64,000 nucleotides of DNA from Gonium pectorale (GCA_001584585.1 LSYV01000017.1:2405810-2469809), one strand, 5' to 3'. Counted from the first letter of the stretch, positions 47,428 to 58,230 are shown. Notes: generated by a model not told the origin, from the sequence alone. Numbers and translations: made by a program.

Positions 47428-48330
47428 CTAGTTGTCCTCCCACGCCTCGCCCTCGCTGGAGCTGCCGCCCATGACGGTCTCCTCCTCGTCCGCGCTGTCC
47501 TCCTCCCACTCCCGCTGCCAGGGCACCACCTCCTCCTGGAAGCCCGGCTTGTGCACGCGGTTCAGGATTCACCGGTTGGTAAACACGTACACCAGCTTCT
47601 TGGCGCGCTCCGGGTCCAGCTTGTTGCGGCGCGTGTTGTGGATGAACTGTGTCGTCATAAGCCTGGAACGCAAAGTGTGGGCCGTCATATGAAAGGCACA
47701 GTGACATGGTCTGACGTGCCGTCTTGACAAAACCCCGCAAACCCCACGCCCCCGCATCCCCACGTCCAACACATGTTACATCATGGAAAGGAGCGGAAGA
47801 GGCTCATTGGCTTACCTCATCTAGCATGGACGTGCGCAGGGCGTTGTAGGAGGGTGGCTTCCAGCCCGGCGGCGCCTTACGGGCGGCCTGGAACGCCTCC
47901 TCAAACGCCGGGTTTCTGCGTATGTTGAAGGACAGACCACACGAGTACAACAGGTTCGAAACCGCCTTGTTCGCCCGTTCGCTCTTCAGGTTGGCCGCCC
48001 TCACGGATGGTGCTCTGCCGCTTGCCATCGGCATGGCTGGCCGGGGACAAGCCCGCATCGCTGCTGCCTTGGCGCTTCTTGCTCGCATTCTCCGGTGTAT
48101 GGCAGAGGCGATCTTATCTTTTATTTCCTTCGTGACAACGTTACAAGGGGTTACGCCCTGACCCGGTTCACTAAGCAGGTGAGATCTACTCGTGTTATAT
48201 AACCAGAGAATGATTTGCTGCAGTGCTTGCAGACGAAGCTAAAGTTGGAGCCCTTGGTGGTGACAGTGTATTCGGCCTTTACTTTGTTCGTAAGGTCATC
48301 AATTGCAAAGTGGAATGCATTAGGTATCAT
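47428..48330 (-). pseudogene. hAT transposase, truncated and interrupted
   Basis: Reading leftward, a BED-type zinc finger segment (about 48180-48320) contains TTKGSNFSFVCKHC. A DUF659-type segment (about 47810-48088) follows with LLYSCGLSFNIRRNPAFEEA, PPGWKPPSYNALRTSMLDE and a GTAAGC donor. Then comes the C-terminal dimerisation-like piece (47428-47690), RRNKLDPERAKKLVYVFTNR, a TGA at 47569-47571, and ILNRVHKPGFQEEV to an acidic end with TAG. hAT transposases normally have 600-700 residues; the roughly 300-residue catalytic middle between DUF659 and the C-terminus is absent, only about 120 bases remaining. The TGA sits where the family usually has Arg or Leu, consistent with CGA to TGA decay. 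It cannot encode active transposase. Confidence 0.8.
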
Positions 48331-48401
48331 CTATTAAACCCTATCTATTAAGACTTAATCTACGCCGACGTCTAGTACGGCAAGGCACGCCGATACCCTC
48401 T

Positions 48402-48417
48402 CCCCCCCCCCCCCCCC
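48402..48417. repeat. poly-C run
   Basis: Sixteen consecutive C bases inside the right subterminal region of the hAT element; length is likely variable or miscalled. Confidence 0.85.
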
Positions 48418-48528
48418 GCGACCGGCTGCCGTATTGGGAGCCGTATTCTGCCGTATCGTATTGAAATTTTGCAGTACGCGTATGAATACGCGTATTGAAA
48501 AGCTGGGTCGCCGTATTGTGCAACCCTG

Positions 48529-48536
48529 GCCGCTTC
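48529..48536. repeat. 8-bp target-site duplication, right
   Basis: GCCGCTTC immediately after the right terminus of the hAT element, identical to 44316-44323. Confidence 0.9.
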
Positions 48537-50065
48537 GCTATGCCCTAGCAAGATACGGTCCGGCCGACGCTGCCGAGGATCGGCTCCTTGCTCACAGGCA
48601 CACACCCTTCGCCGCTCGGCCCCGCATGAACAGAACCGTGGGTCAGTTACCGTATGCGTCCGCTGCGGCCCGCCTACGCCTGCGGAGCAACGAGTGCTGC
48701 GAGTCTGCCGCACCTGTCTGCCACCCCTGTTACGCCCACGGTTACGCCTTGGTTGTCCACGCTCCACACGCTGCGGCTCCGTGCTCCTTCACCGCAAATA
48801 AACAGGGTCAGGGCAGGCTACCTCCGGCCATACACAACCGAAGGTCCGACGTTTCCGTAGGGCGCCGGGTACAAGGTATGGCGGGAGAAGGAGACGAGCA
48901 GAGTGCCCACTGCCAGGTTCCATATAGGAAACCCCTTGCGTCCCTTTGCTCTGCACACACATGTCATCGCCGTCACCGATGCATGCTTGATTCTCCCATC
49001 AGTCGCAATCATCCATCGGTACGGTGCAACATGAGTCTGTGTCCTATACACTCGGGTGAAAATTGCATCCAGAATGGTCCATAACGCGACTGACCGATCC
49101 GCCTTGTAGGGCCTTTGCGCCGCTCCGTTAAAGCCTAGGTGACAAGTTTCATGTAGCTGCAGGTGACCTTGGTGCTCGTCATGGGAGAGCTCTCTCGGTG
49201 CTCGTGTAGCCGCATGCAGCAAGCTTGACCTCTACGGCCAGACCCTCCTGCGCCCGACCCGCCCATCCGGAAACGCCGAACGTTGGTAAGCTGAACACGG
49301 CAGCCTGGCAGCAGCTTGATTTACGCAGCGGCAATGCCAGCTGGGACTTCATCTCACCATCACAAGGACACACCCCGTAATACACTGTACCACCCCGCCC
49401 ATCTCGCCACCACCTTAACTACCGCTCCAATCTTGCGTACCGAGATCAGGTGTGCGGCCCCCCTTGACGCGCTGCTGGCCGGGGGCGTCACCGAGGCGTT
49501 CGACCCGGTGGCGGGCGCATCACTGCATGACTTTGCGGCGGCGGTCAACCCGCGCGCTCCACGTCGCGCCCAAGCCGGATGGCGACAATTGGCCCATCAC
49601 GGTATCGACCCCAACGACGCAGTCTGGCGTCAACAAGTGGTCGAGTGCATGCGCCCGCTTCCCTGTCCCCTACCTGCCCTATCCACACGACTTGCCGCCG
49701 CACTTGCCGGCTGGAGGCTTCCTGGGCTCGCGTGGCCTGCATCGGGCTTCCAAGACGTAAGGCCCTGCCACGGCGGGCTTGGTGCTTATGGCGGCGCGAT
49801 GCGGCGGCGCGGCGGCCTTGGATACAGCGGGGCACCCAGCCCGGGGCGTTCACGGACGGTATTGACGTTGCATCCCATGCGAGCGATTGCAGAGCGTTGC
49901 AGAGAGCTGCATTGAAGGCGGAAACCTCATTATTGAATGCCATGCCCAGCGCAATTAGATGCTATGCCCTACTCGCCCTAGGGGGGTTTCGAACTCACAC
50001 TCAGGGCCGAGTGGAATTCATGCCTCCTCATGCAATCGCTCCAGGGTGGAGACGGCCTATTAGTT

Positions 50066-50647
50066 GCTTGGTTTGTCTGCTGGTGCTGCCTTGCTGCCCG
50101 TACTTCCGCAGTAATTTCCCGGTGGTCCCCCAGCGTCGGGGGTACTGTGACGAAGTCTGTCTGTCTGTCGGCCTGATGTGTCTGCTGGGCACCCCTTCCT
50201 GCGCGTCGTGGCTGGACGCCTGCACTGCGCGGAGTGATGCATTGGTCTCCATAGGTTTTCCTTCGTTTTCTTGTTTGCCTACTCGCTTGATACCTGTGTG
50301 GGGGCCTGTCGACCGGTATGTACTTTTTGCCACTCGTGGTCGGGACCGGCTCCGGGATGGCGCGGGTTAGTGTCTCCACAGACATGGTTGGAATGGTTGC
50401 GGCCAGGTTGCAATAGCACCGTGTTCAGCTTGCGACTCCGTTGAGTCAACTGCCATGACGGCACGGCCGGGTTCCTCTTGTGCGATGGGCAAGTAGGGCA
50501 AATCATACAGCAAACCTGAACTTGCCAGTGGGTCGGCTTTCAGACAGACTTCGTTACAGTTCCCCCGACGCTGGGGGACCCGGCCTGCCACCGGTAAGTT
50601 ACTGCGAAAGTATGGGCAGCAAGGCAGCACTAGCAGACAAACCAAGC
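50066..50647. repeat. inverted repeat, about 100-bp arms with 377-bp spacer
   Basis: GCTTGGTTTGTCTGCTGGTG at 50066 matches, in reverse complement and with a few differences, CACTAGCAGACAAACCAAGC ending at 50647. The match runs through the TGCTGCCTTGCTGCCC and CCCCCAGCGTCGGGGG cores to GACGAAGTCTGTCTG at about 50163 (partner start 50541). Arm 2 has an extra short insertion. It may be a MITE-like element or an inverted duplication; no clear target duplication was found. Confidence 0.75.
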
Positions 50648-51854
50648 AACGAAACAGCGGCCTAGTGCTTAACCCAGTCAGGGGGCCCGCAGCTGGGCAT
50701 GGAAAAAACCCACACACGGACCGAGAGCCGTTACGTCGGAGACTGCACCCGCAGTCAAAGAGGATGCGCCGATGCCGGCACCCTCTCGCAGCCACGCATG
50801 CTTCGTGCAGCCCGTGAGCTCCGCCAGCTCTGCCCCGCTTGCAAACTTTGATAGCAGTGTCATGTGCGTGCTGCCCCTGCCCAAGGGCCTGGTGCACGCC
50901 CGCATGCCGCCCTCGTACGTGCCCGCCACGTTCACCTTTCCACAGAAAAAAACGGTCCGCTTTGCTGACGCAGGTGAACCGCCGCAATCCACGATTACGC
51001 ACTTACCGAAGGGTGTCAGGCTGTGTGGCGGCGGGCACACCGCAGCTGGGTGGCCCCTACACCTTCCGGTGCGAGGCTATTATTCCCAGCACACATGCCG
51101 CAGGCTTCGATTAAATGCATCCTCGCCAGTTTGTTCCCATTGCACTAACGCTGCAGGACCCTCATGGCATCTCTGTTTTCCGCTATGTCGTGTCGTTGTC
51201 CGCCGTGCGGGAGTGTTTTAAGCCTACGGCCCCGCCATCATGTTGGCGGATTTGTCTGCGGAACCGTTTCTGTTGTAGCCACCAGCTTGTAACGTCCAGG
51301 TTTGTCAGCGTGCGCGCGTTTCTGTTCGTGCACGGCAGCTTACTCAGCCCTGTGGCGAGGGCGTGGCCCGCGTATTTCAGCCGTCAGCTTGGCTATGCCT
51401 TCATCAGCACACGACCTACAGCCTGCATAGGCACCGCATTTCCCACTTCGTTGGTCTCCACCGGCACGCTTTGAGCAACTGGCGTTACCTTTGGCTTGGC
51501 AGGTAGGGGGATAGTGACGTGACGACCTCGGCCGCCACACCCCTCTGTATTTCGTTTATGTCGACCGCTTCGTCGACCGCTTGCCGGACCCTCTACTGAT
51601 AGTCAGGTAACTATTCTGGTAACACACCGGGGGGGGCGTCTGCTCGTATATCTCGCCCGCCATGCATGCCCTGTACTCGGCGCCCTGCTGGAAACATCAC
51701 ACCTACGGGCGTGTTGTCCGTAGAGGCTGCCTTCCCCGTTTCTGGTTCTCTTTTTTATGGAGCTGCCAGCTGCTTTGATACGTTTTTACTTAGTACCACG
51801 GTCGCGATACCTTGCCTAGTACCGTGCTTGATACCAGTCTGTCTCCCTGCCTTT

Positions 51855-52035
51855 ACGGCAGGTACACGCTGTTGCTCGTTTCTTGTCTGTGCTTGGCCAG
51901 TCGGTGTATACCGGGACACACATCTGCGCCGGGAACAACGAGTGTGTCGCGTGTGCAAGTCTGGGATGATGAGTGTCAAGTTGAGTTTGCGTGCACGACA
52001 GGTTACGTAATAAATGCGGAATTCGTCGTCCTCAT
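51855..52035. repeat. dispersed repeat, copy 1
   Basis: Shares long blocks with 61935-62115 in the same orientation, including TCGCGTGTGCAAGTCT, GTTGC(T/C)CGTTTCT and a GCAGAATTC/GCGGAATTC end, at a similar spacing. Confidence 0.65.
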
Positions 52036-53121
52036 GACAGAATGATGCGGTTTCGGAGGAGATGCACCGCGTCGGAGACCCACGACATCCATGCATGTAC
52101 AGAACTACAGATGGTGCCAGGGCTCCAAACCTGGCAGGAACGCCATCCCCATACTTCCGACCGTCAAAGGCATGCTTGCAACATGGAAAATGCCAGATCC
52201 GTCAGCATATATGGCGGACCGGCACACTCCCCTGAGGCGCACGCTGCCGTACAGGTGTGGCGCAGCCCCCACATGATGCGGGGGACGGTGGTACCGCGTT
52301 TTGCCGGTGCCAGCGGTGGCACACGACACATTGCTTTCCAGTGAAATCTGCACGACGAACCAGCGTCAACAACGATCTTCCAGGCCCATTAATTTCGGCT
52401 TTCCCAGCGCGTCAGGCCCTGCACCGCTCACTGCACATAGGGTAGAGACTATAGGGGGAGGTGCACCGCGTGCGAAAACACGCGAGCTCCCTGTACAGAC
52501 GCCGGCGGGGCTCCAAGCCCTGCTTTCCAGCAGGGGAATGCTCCCCTGCTTACGAGGTTGCTGACTCCTTCTATAGTTCTCGATTGACGGGACCGCCCCG
52601 TGGACCACGCACATGCCCCGCTGTCACCCGTAACAGCTGACGCTCTCAAGAAGCTTCTCAGCAGCCCCGCGCACGTCTGCTGTCCTGCGAGCGTCACCTG
52701 TGCCGGGATGAGGGTGTGAACGGGTCCTTACGCGAAGCTGTGCAGTTGTGAGCGAGTAGTGGTATCTGACCGTCCAGGCAGCGGAAGAGGTTTACAAGCT
52801 TGGAGTCCACAGGTACTAGCGGGGGCGTGAGGAGGCAAGTGTGACACCATGACGGCATGAGCAAAGATAACTACCTAGGCAAGGTACGGACTTCCACGTT
52901 CCAGACACGTTCCAATAAGTACGGCCTGTACAGCTGTTGGTGTCGCCCCAGAGGCCCAGAGACATGCCCGTTTATGAAATTCCTGATCTTGTGTCGAGAG
53001 AGGTTGCCGAGGTCGGCAGCAACGCGCACGGTCCGCCAAGTTGTATGCCCTGCCCTATGTGACAGCCCTCTATCGGTGCGTTCAACGCTGCGGCTCCGAA
53101 CCATCACGAGTTCGTCACGAA

Positions 53122-55290
53122 ATGGCAGAGGCTCGACAGCTGGCTGAGCAGCGTCTGGCCGATGTACAGCGCCGAAGAGCGAAGATAGAGGCTGAGCATG
53201 CGGATTCCGATGAAAAGAAGCTGCTGCTGTGGGCGCAGCTGGTGGAGCTCGAAAAGCAAGAGACAATCCTTATGGGTGAGCTCGTGCGCATCGCTGGGTC
53301 ATTGCTCTTGGTAATTGGCTGACGATGCAGGGCAGAACAGACCAGATGCCCGGGCTCCCACCTGCCAACGCCTGCGCAGGCGCTTGGCTTGACTATGACG
53401 CCATGCAGGGAAGCGAATCTCTATACATTATTTAGCTCATTACAAAGCGCTGAAGACAAGCTCCCACCCAGCGGCTCCTGCCCAACTGCATCAGGTGCTG
53501 TCTATGGCCAGGCGCCCGCGGCTGCTGGACGCAGCAGCACAGAGGGTAAGTCTAGATGGGGCTGGTAATTTTCTGCAGGTTGGTTGCGTCAAGGCAAATC
53601 GTGTTCGGCTCGCTTCTAAAAACACACGCTTGCCTACCACACGGAGGCAGGCCCGCCTCTGGATGAGCAGTGGCTGGGACCATGGCATGCATGCGCGGGT
53701 ACTGACAGTGCATGGAATGACCACCTGGGTCGCGCGAACACACACCCGGTTCCTTTATGGGACCTACCTGGTCATGTGCGTGCTAGCGCACGATTCTGAC
53801 GAAAGCATTACGTCGACAGGCGCAGCGCTTGCCTTTGCGATGTGTGACTCTGCAAGGATGATGACCGCGCGAGGTGGCTGTGTGGTTAGCGGACAGCTGT
53901 TCACGGAGTGAAGACAGAAGTATCCGTAGGCATCAACACGTGCGTGTGTATAAGGAGGTGGTGCGCATGTGTATTATGATAGATGGGAACGACTATGGTT
54001 TCCTTTTGAAAAGGACGGCGTTTCACCCCGCCGCCCCATCACACCCCACTAATTGCCTGGGGTCCCTCAGGGGCCCTCAAGCCAGCGCTCGTCAGGCCTC
54101 GTTGCCTTTTTCTCATACGTCGTGAACCCTTACCAGCGTATATGATGACCCAGATGTGCTCATGCAAGATTGGAGGCGGGGTCTCAGGAGGCGACTGTTG
54201 TGCGCGCTGCAAGTTTTGACCAAGCCTGTAACCAGGCTTTTCTCTCACATGCGGTCCCTACTTGCGTTAAAATCCTTGATCTACGTTCACCTTACTAATA
54301 TCGCCATGTCCCGTCAGACATAGTCACCGCTGTGCGCGAGGCGGTGACTCAAGTGCTCGACAAGCGGCTCCCTACCAACGAGACCCAGCCCTTCTCCAAA
54401 GTGTCCAAGTCGGCAGCGTACCAGGTGCTGGGGCAGCTGGGGCTTCTTACGGTCGTCGGCGAGCTTACGGACGAGGAGCTGGAGGTGCCCGAGGGAACGC
54501 CCTTCTGCAGTGAGTACAACCGGCGCGCGGAAGACGGGCGCGCTGAGACGCCCGCGCTGCTGCGGCACCACAAGCAACAGCTGGAGCTCCTGGGTGTCAA
54601 GATGGGACTTAATGGCTTCGCGGTGTACGACGTACACGACCATACCTTTGCCAGCCTGGTGATCCAGGTTGACGATACGGAGTACGAAGGCATCTTCGAC
54701 GGCTGCGTGGCGCCGTACGGCTTGACGGATGCCTCGGCAATCATCCAGTGCCGTATCATCTACGAGTACAAGAAGCAGGCGGTAGGAACGGGTCATCTCC
54801 TGTTGACGGTGTGCTAAGAATCTGAACGCTGGTGTGGCAAGGGATTCTGGGGTTGGGGTTTGGCGTGGGCATCCTTGCAGGATTGAGGTGGGGCTTGCAT
54901 AGAGCCCCACCATCGGCAATGCAAAGGCGAGCGCAAGCCTTTATGCGAGTTAAATGATTTCGTTGCCCATGTGCGCAGGGCGCCCTGGAGGAGTTCGAGG
55001 GGCAGATCATCATGAAGCTGCTGGCGGCGAGCGCCTACGCGCCGTCACCCGTCCTGCTAGACGTTACTGATGGCGTCACCCACAACCTGTGCACCCTGCG
55101 CGGCAGGGAGCTTATCATGTGGACAGGGCTTGCGCCGACAACGGCGTACTACATGCAGGCGCGGCACCTGCAGTCTCTCCCCAACCTCACCAAGCGGGCG
55201 CTGACGCTGGAGGAGATTCCGGAGCCGCAGCAAGGATGGCTGCGCCGCCTGCATGAGAAGCTGCAGCCTCCCTGCGCGCTGCAGGAGTAG
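53122..55290 (+). CDS. candidate PD-(D/E)XK nuclease-domain protein, Crinkler-associated type
   Basis: Exons ending at 53275, then 53495-53545, 54318-54781 and 54979-55290 join in phase (phases 1, 1, 0) to at least 326 residues from the ATG at 53122. The N-terminus is a charged coiled coil (QLAEQRLADVQRRRAKIEAE). The nuclease-like region has YEGIFDGCVAPYGL with a candidate acidic Asp, then IIYEYKKQ (E-x-K), EGQIIMKLLAAS and VLLDVTDGVTHNLCTLRGRE. This order (Asp, E-x-K, GQ helix, TDG strand) fits the restriction-like domain found in Crinkler and related transposon-derived proteins. The frame upstream (TAT GCC CTG CCC TAT) is coding-like and is preceded, one base out of frame, by MPVYEIPDLVSREVAEV, suggesting a frameshift or missed intron. 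After the TAG at 55288-55290, 42 more coding-like residues follow to 55419, so the stop may be a recent mutation. Confidence 0.5.
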
Positions 55291-56080
55291 CTGGACTCGC
55301 TCATTCCCTCACTGCCGCCCGAGGAGCATCCGTTGGCAGCTGTTGAGCTTATTCGCTCGTGGGCGCAAGCGCATGGGGCCCCTCCCATGACCACGTGGAC
55401 TCGGTGCTCTATGGGGTGAGGTGTGTAAGACGGGGAGGTTCCATGTTAGCTGTGACCTAAGGAGACACAAGGACCTTACGGATTAACGGATAGCCTGGCT
55501 GTCTGAGGGCTTCTGGGTTGTGTGGATGCGGGAAGGGGGTCGGCTCGGGTGTGCCCGGGGCGAGATATGTGGGGAATGTGGGAATACGAGAGGCCAAGGG
55601 TGAATGGGAACCCAAGGGTGAATGGGAACTGTGTATGTGCATGACGTGGTGATGCGCGGGCTCATTGTTCACCATAATAACGTCCGCCGTGAGGGCAGCG
55701 GCACCCTCAGTGTGTGTGGCAGCTCCATACCCGCAAGGACACGGGCCTGTGTGCTGTCAGAGCGCCACGGAACTTGGGAATCGGGTGCAGGCGGGTTGGT
55801 CGGTGACATTTGCGGCCCTGGGGTAGGTTCAGTGCTTCGGGGTCCAGAGATCAGCAGCCGTAGTGGAAGAGAAAAGGAGGGGCTGCATGGGGATTTGCAA
55901 CGCAAGGTTGAAGCAATGCAAGCACTTGAGGGCTGGCCGTACAAACACCCCGTATCTGTACGGCTTGATCTGTCACTAGCAACAGTAAACGCACGAAACC
56001 CTCCATGTTTCCAACTGCCTACGCCTGGCCATGAGTGCAGCAATTCAGCCACGTGCCCCGACGCCCAAGTAATTCAAATA
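55291..56080. other. spacer, possible read-through tail then non-coding
   Basis: The first 130 bases continue the preceding frame (LDSLIPSLPPEEHPLAAVEL) to a TGA at 55417-55419. The remainder has no supported gene; ORF 55622-56503 runs straight into the duplicated segment and is a chance frame. Confidence 0.4.
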
Positions 56081-56084
56081 TTTC

Positions 56085-57180
56085 AAATCAACGCCGCCCC
56101 CACCAGGCTAGAGCAACTGATGACGGCAGGGCGACGCCGATGTCGTGGAGCTGCTGACACGCAAGAAGGGGTGACCGCGCCTAAGGGGTGGCACCGCATC
56201 GCCCACGGTAGGGGGGGCACCCCTCGCTGCACGAGAGCCCTGCGGCATGCATTCCGCTTGCTGCTGGCAGTCTGCTCGACACGGTGCCAGTGCTGGCACA
56301 TAGGGCCGCATGTTTCTGCAACCAGTAGCTGGAGTCGCCGCTTGTATTGGCTGAGCCGTCTGGCAGCCAGCTTGACACCAGTCGCCATTAGAGGTTTTGA
56401 CCACACGGTGAACTGCGCCAGGGCTCCCCCCCGCGAATGCCGGCATGCTGGTCGTTTGCGACCGTCGGTGCCGACGGTGCCCTGGGTTTGGCAGAACCGA
56501 TAGCAACGGCTGGCATGGTGACACCGCCGCTGCCGCTGGGCGGATCTCCGACGGCTTTGTCAGGTTCGTCGACGCCTCTCTTCGGCTCCTCGGCAGTGGG
56601 GCGCCTGCCACCGCTAGGAATGCTTCCTGCTTTTCCGCATGAGCTCCGGGCCGCCGCCCCCGGCGCAGTACATGCCTGGCGGGTTGAGCTTGCGCTCCCG
56701 CTGGGGTTCGGTCATGCGAGCAGCCGGCTCCGGCACAGGCGCCACTTGGGCTGCGGTGCGAGCCATCAACGCAGCCGATGACGCTGGCGACCCCGCCGCG
56801 GGCCCCGGCCTTGCCTCCCCAACGATTGCAGCCGAAGCGTTATGGGACAGGGCTCCAGCAATGCATTGGTCGGTTCCGTACAGGCAACGCCCATTGCACT
56901 GGGGCAGGCATGGGACGGATGACCGCCAATGCCGGCGATAGCGGTGGCTCCTTCCGGACCTGCAGCTTGTGTGCCTACCAGGCCGGCAGCTGCGGGCCCC
57001 TTCGATGCCCCGGGCGGCGCCGGTGCCGGTGGTGAATGTACGAGCAATCGGCCATTGAGGCGTGGCTTGCGTCGCCTGCTGGCGGCGCGGTGTAGCCCGT
57101 CACGGGCGGCCCCCGGCCATGCGCCCAAGTTCACCATGCGGGCGGCATCTAGCTGCTCGTCAGGCAGTAGCGGGAGGCAG
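56085..57180 (+). pseudogene. decayed partial copy of the ankyrin/U-box gene
   Basis: Bases 56100-56170 match the start of parental exon 17 (39226-39290). From about 56340 they match 41630-42910 of exon 18, with blocks such as GCGGTGCGAGCCATCAACGC and the peptide ATWAAVRAINAADDAGDPAA. The first 2 kb of exon 18 and the front half of the U-box are deleted. Frameshifts split the rest between frames, and the serine codon TCG after the U-box helix is TAG here (GCGGTGTAG against GCGGTGTCG). No intact product is possible. It is a genomic, not retro, copy because similarity continues past the parental polyadenylation signal. Confidence 0.88.
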
Positions 57181-58230
57181 TTGCGATGAGAGGGGCATGA
57201 GAATGGGTGCAAAGGCCATGCTGTCAGCATCCGTGTGGACATGACTGCGGCTCCACCAGGCAGCGACTGGCAGTGCTCGTGTTGAGAATGTATGGCGTAC
57301 GGGTAGCGTGGGCGGCGTGTTTAGGCCCCGTGCAGGACCTCCCTCCAAGGGTTGTGCGTTGCGTGTCGCTGCAACGGACTGTCGGCTGAGCGGTGCCGTG
57401 CCTATGCGGGTGCCGCCACGCTGGTGTGCATGCGAGGCTTGCTGTGGATGTGAGGTAGTCAGCGCCGAGTCAGGTGGGAGAGGAGCGGACTGGAGCCGGC
57501 CCAAGGGCCAGGGCGCGCTCGAGAGCGTGTCTTAGTGGTGCGGCAGCCCAAGGAATATGCGGCAGTTCCTTGCAGAAAGCGCAGTTGCGGTGCACGTGTC
57601 GGCTGTTTGCTTGGTGCCTTGGTTCCAGGCATGCCTTTCCTAAACAAAGTGCAGGGAGATCCGGGCGCTTCGATGCACGAATCTAGACCACGGTGACCGT
57701 AGTGCGTGGTGGGCTCTGTTTCAGCGCTCTGTTTCAGCGCGCAGGCTTGTCGCTTCCCCTGGTTGTCGGCCTCCTCAAGCCCCCCACGTAAGCGAATTGT
57801 TGGGGCTGTGCTTTTACTATTGCCCTGGCGCTTTTTTTCATACCTTATGAGGTAGGCAGTAGCTTGCTGGACGCCGACCTGTTGGCGTGGGTCAATCGGG
57901 TTTTTCGCGAGCCTTACGTGGCATCAGACAGGTACTCCGTAGAATGCATTCAGAGCACACTTCGTAGGCCGCATGAAGCAGGGCCTCTGAAACGGTATGG
58001 CCTCTAGCGGGTCGGCTGGTATACGCCATTGCTTTCTGGTGTCACTTTTTGTCACTTTTGTGTGCTTAGCTAGGGTCAGTATGTTGGAAAAGGTTTGCAG
58101 CTCGGCCTCAGGGTTCCGGCCGGCCCTTGACTCAGCGTTCGAGGCACGCACCGGATAGTCCACGCCAACGCGCAGTGGATGGAGGGGCCCGGATGCATAC
58201 TTCTCTAGTTGTCTCTGGACCCGGCCAAGC
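57181..58230 (+). repeat. duplicated downstream flank of the ankyrin/U-box gene
   Basis: Diverged but collinear with 42955-44310. GCGTTGCGTGTCGCTGCAACG, cut to 20 bases GCGTTGCGTGTCGCTGCAAC, occurs near 43130 and 57357, and AGTCAGCGCCGAGTCAGGTG near 43229 and 57448. CGGGTCGGCTG-type blocks match near 43860 and 58010. Similarity ends next to the position where the hAT element inserted beside the parental copy. Confidence 0.85.

Larger units (their letters stand above)
44324..48528. mobile_element. hAT-superfamily DNA transposon, 4205 bp, non-autonomous
   Basis: The left end reads CAGGGTTGCACCGTACC and the right end, reverse-complemented, CAGGGTTGCACAATACGG, giving 11 matching terminal bases. 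Both ends are followed inward by clustered CGTAT/ATACG motifs (44335-44425 and 48430-48520), typical subterminal transposase-binding repeats. GCCGCTTC is duplicated exactly on both flanks. Inside are remnants of a BED-finger/DUF659/dimerisation-type hAT transposase on the minus strand, a coiled-coil ORF and an HNH-like ORF on the plus strand, and a satellite array with an internal gap. The unmutated target duplication suggests a recent insertion, while the truncated transposase means movement was probably supplied in trans. The true length depends on the gap at 46549-46625. Confidence 0.92.
48537..53121. other. repeat-rich region without a resolvable gene
   Basis: Contains an inverted repeat (50066-50647), half of a dispersed repeat pair (51855-52035) and a weak reverse-transcriptase-like fragment near 49440-49760. 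ORFs such as 50772-51221 have no domain features. The short stretch 52964-53040 starts MPVYEIPDLVSREVAEV and may be a 5' exon of the next gene in a shifted frame. Confidence 0.4.

Noticed and set aside
47569..47571. TGA read as selenocysteine
   Set aside because: No reason for selenocysteine in a hAT transposase, the gene is otherwise truncated, and CGA to TGA decay explains it.
55622..56503. 293-residue plus-strand frame
   Set aside because: It runs without a domain from unique spacer into the decayed duplicate in a frame unrelated to the parent.
56085..58230. Processed retrocopy of the ankyrin/U-box gene
   Set aside because: Similarity continues past the parental TGTAA into downstream flank, with no poly-A tract and no fused upstream exons.
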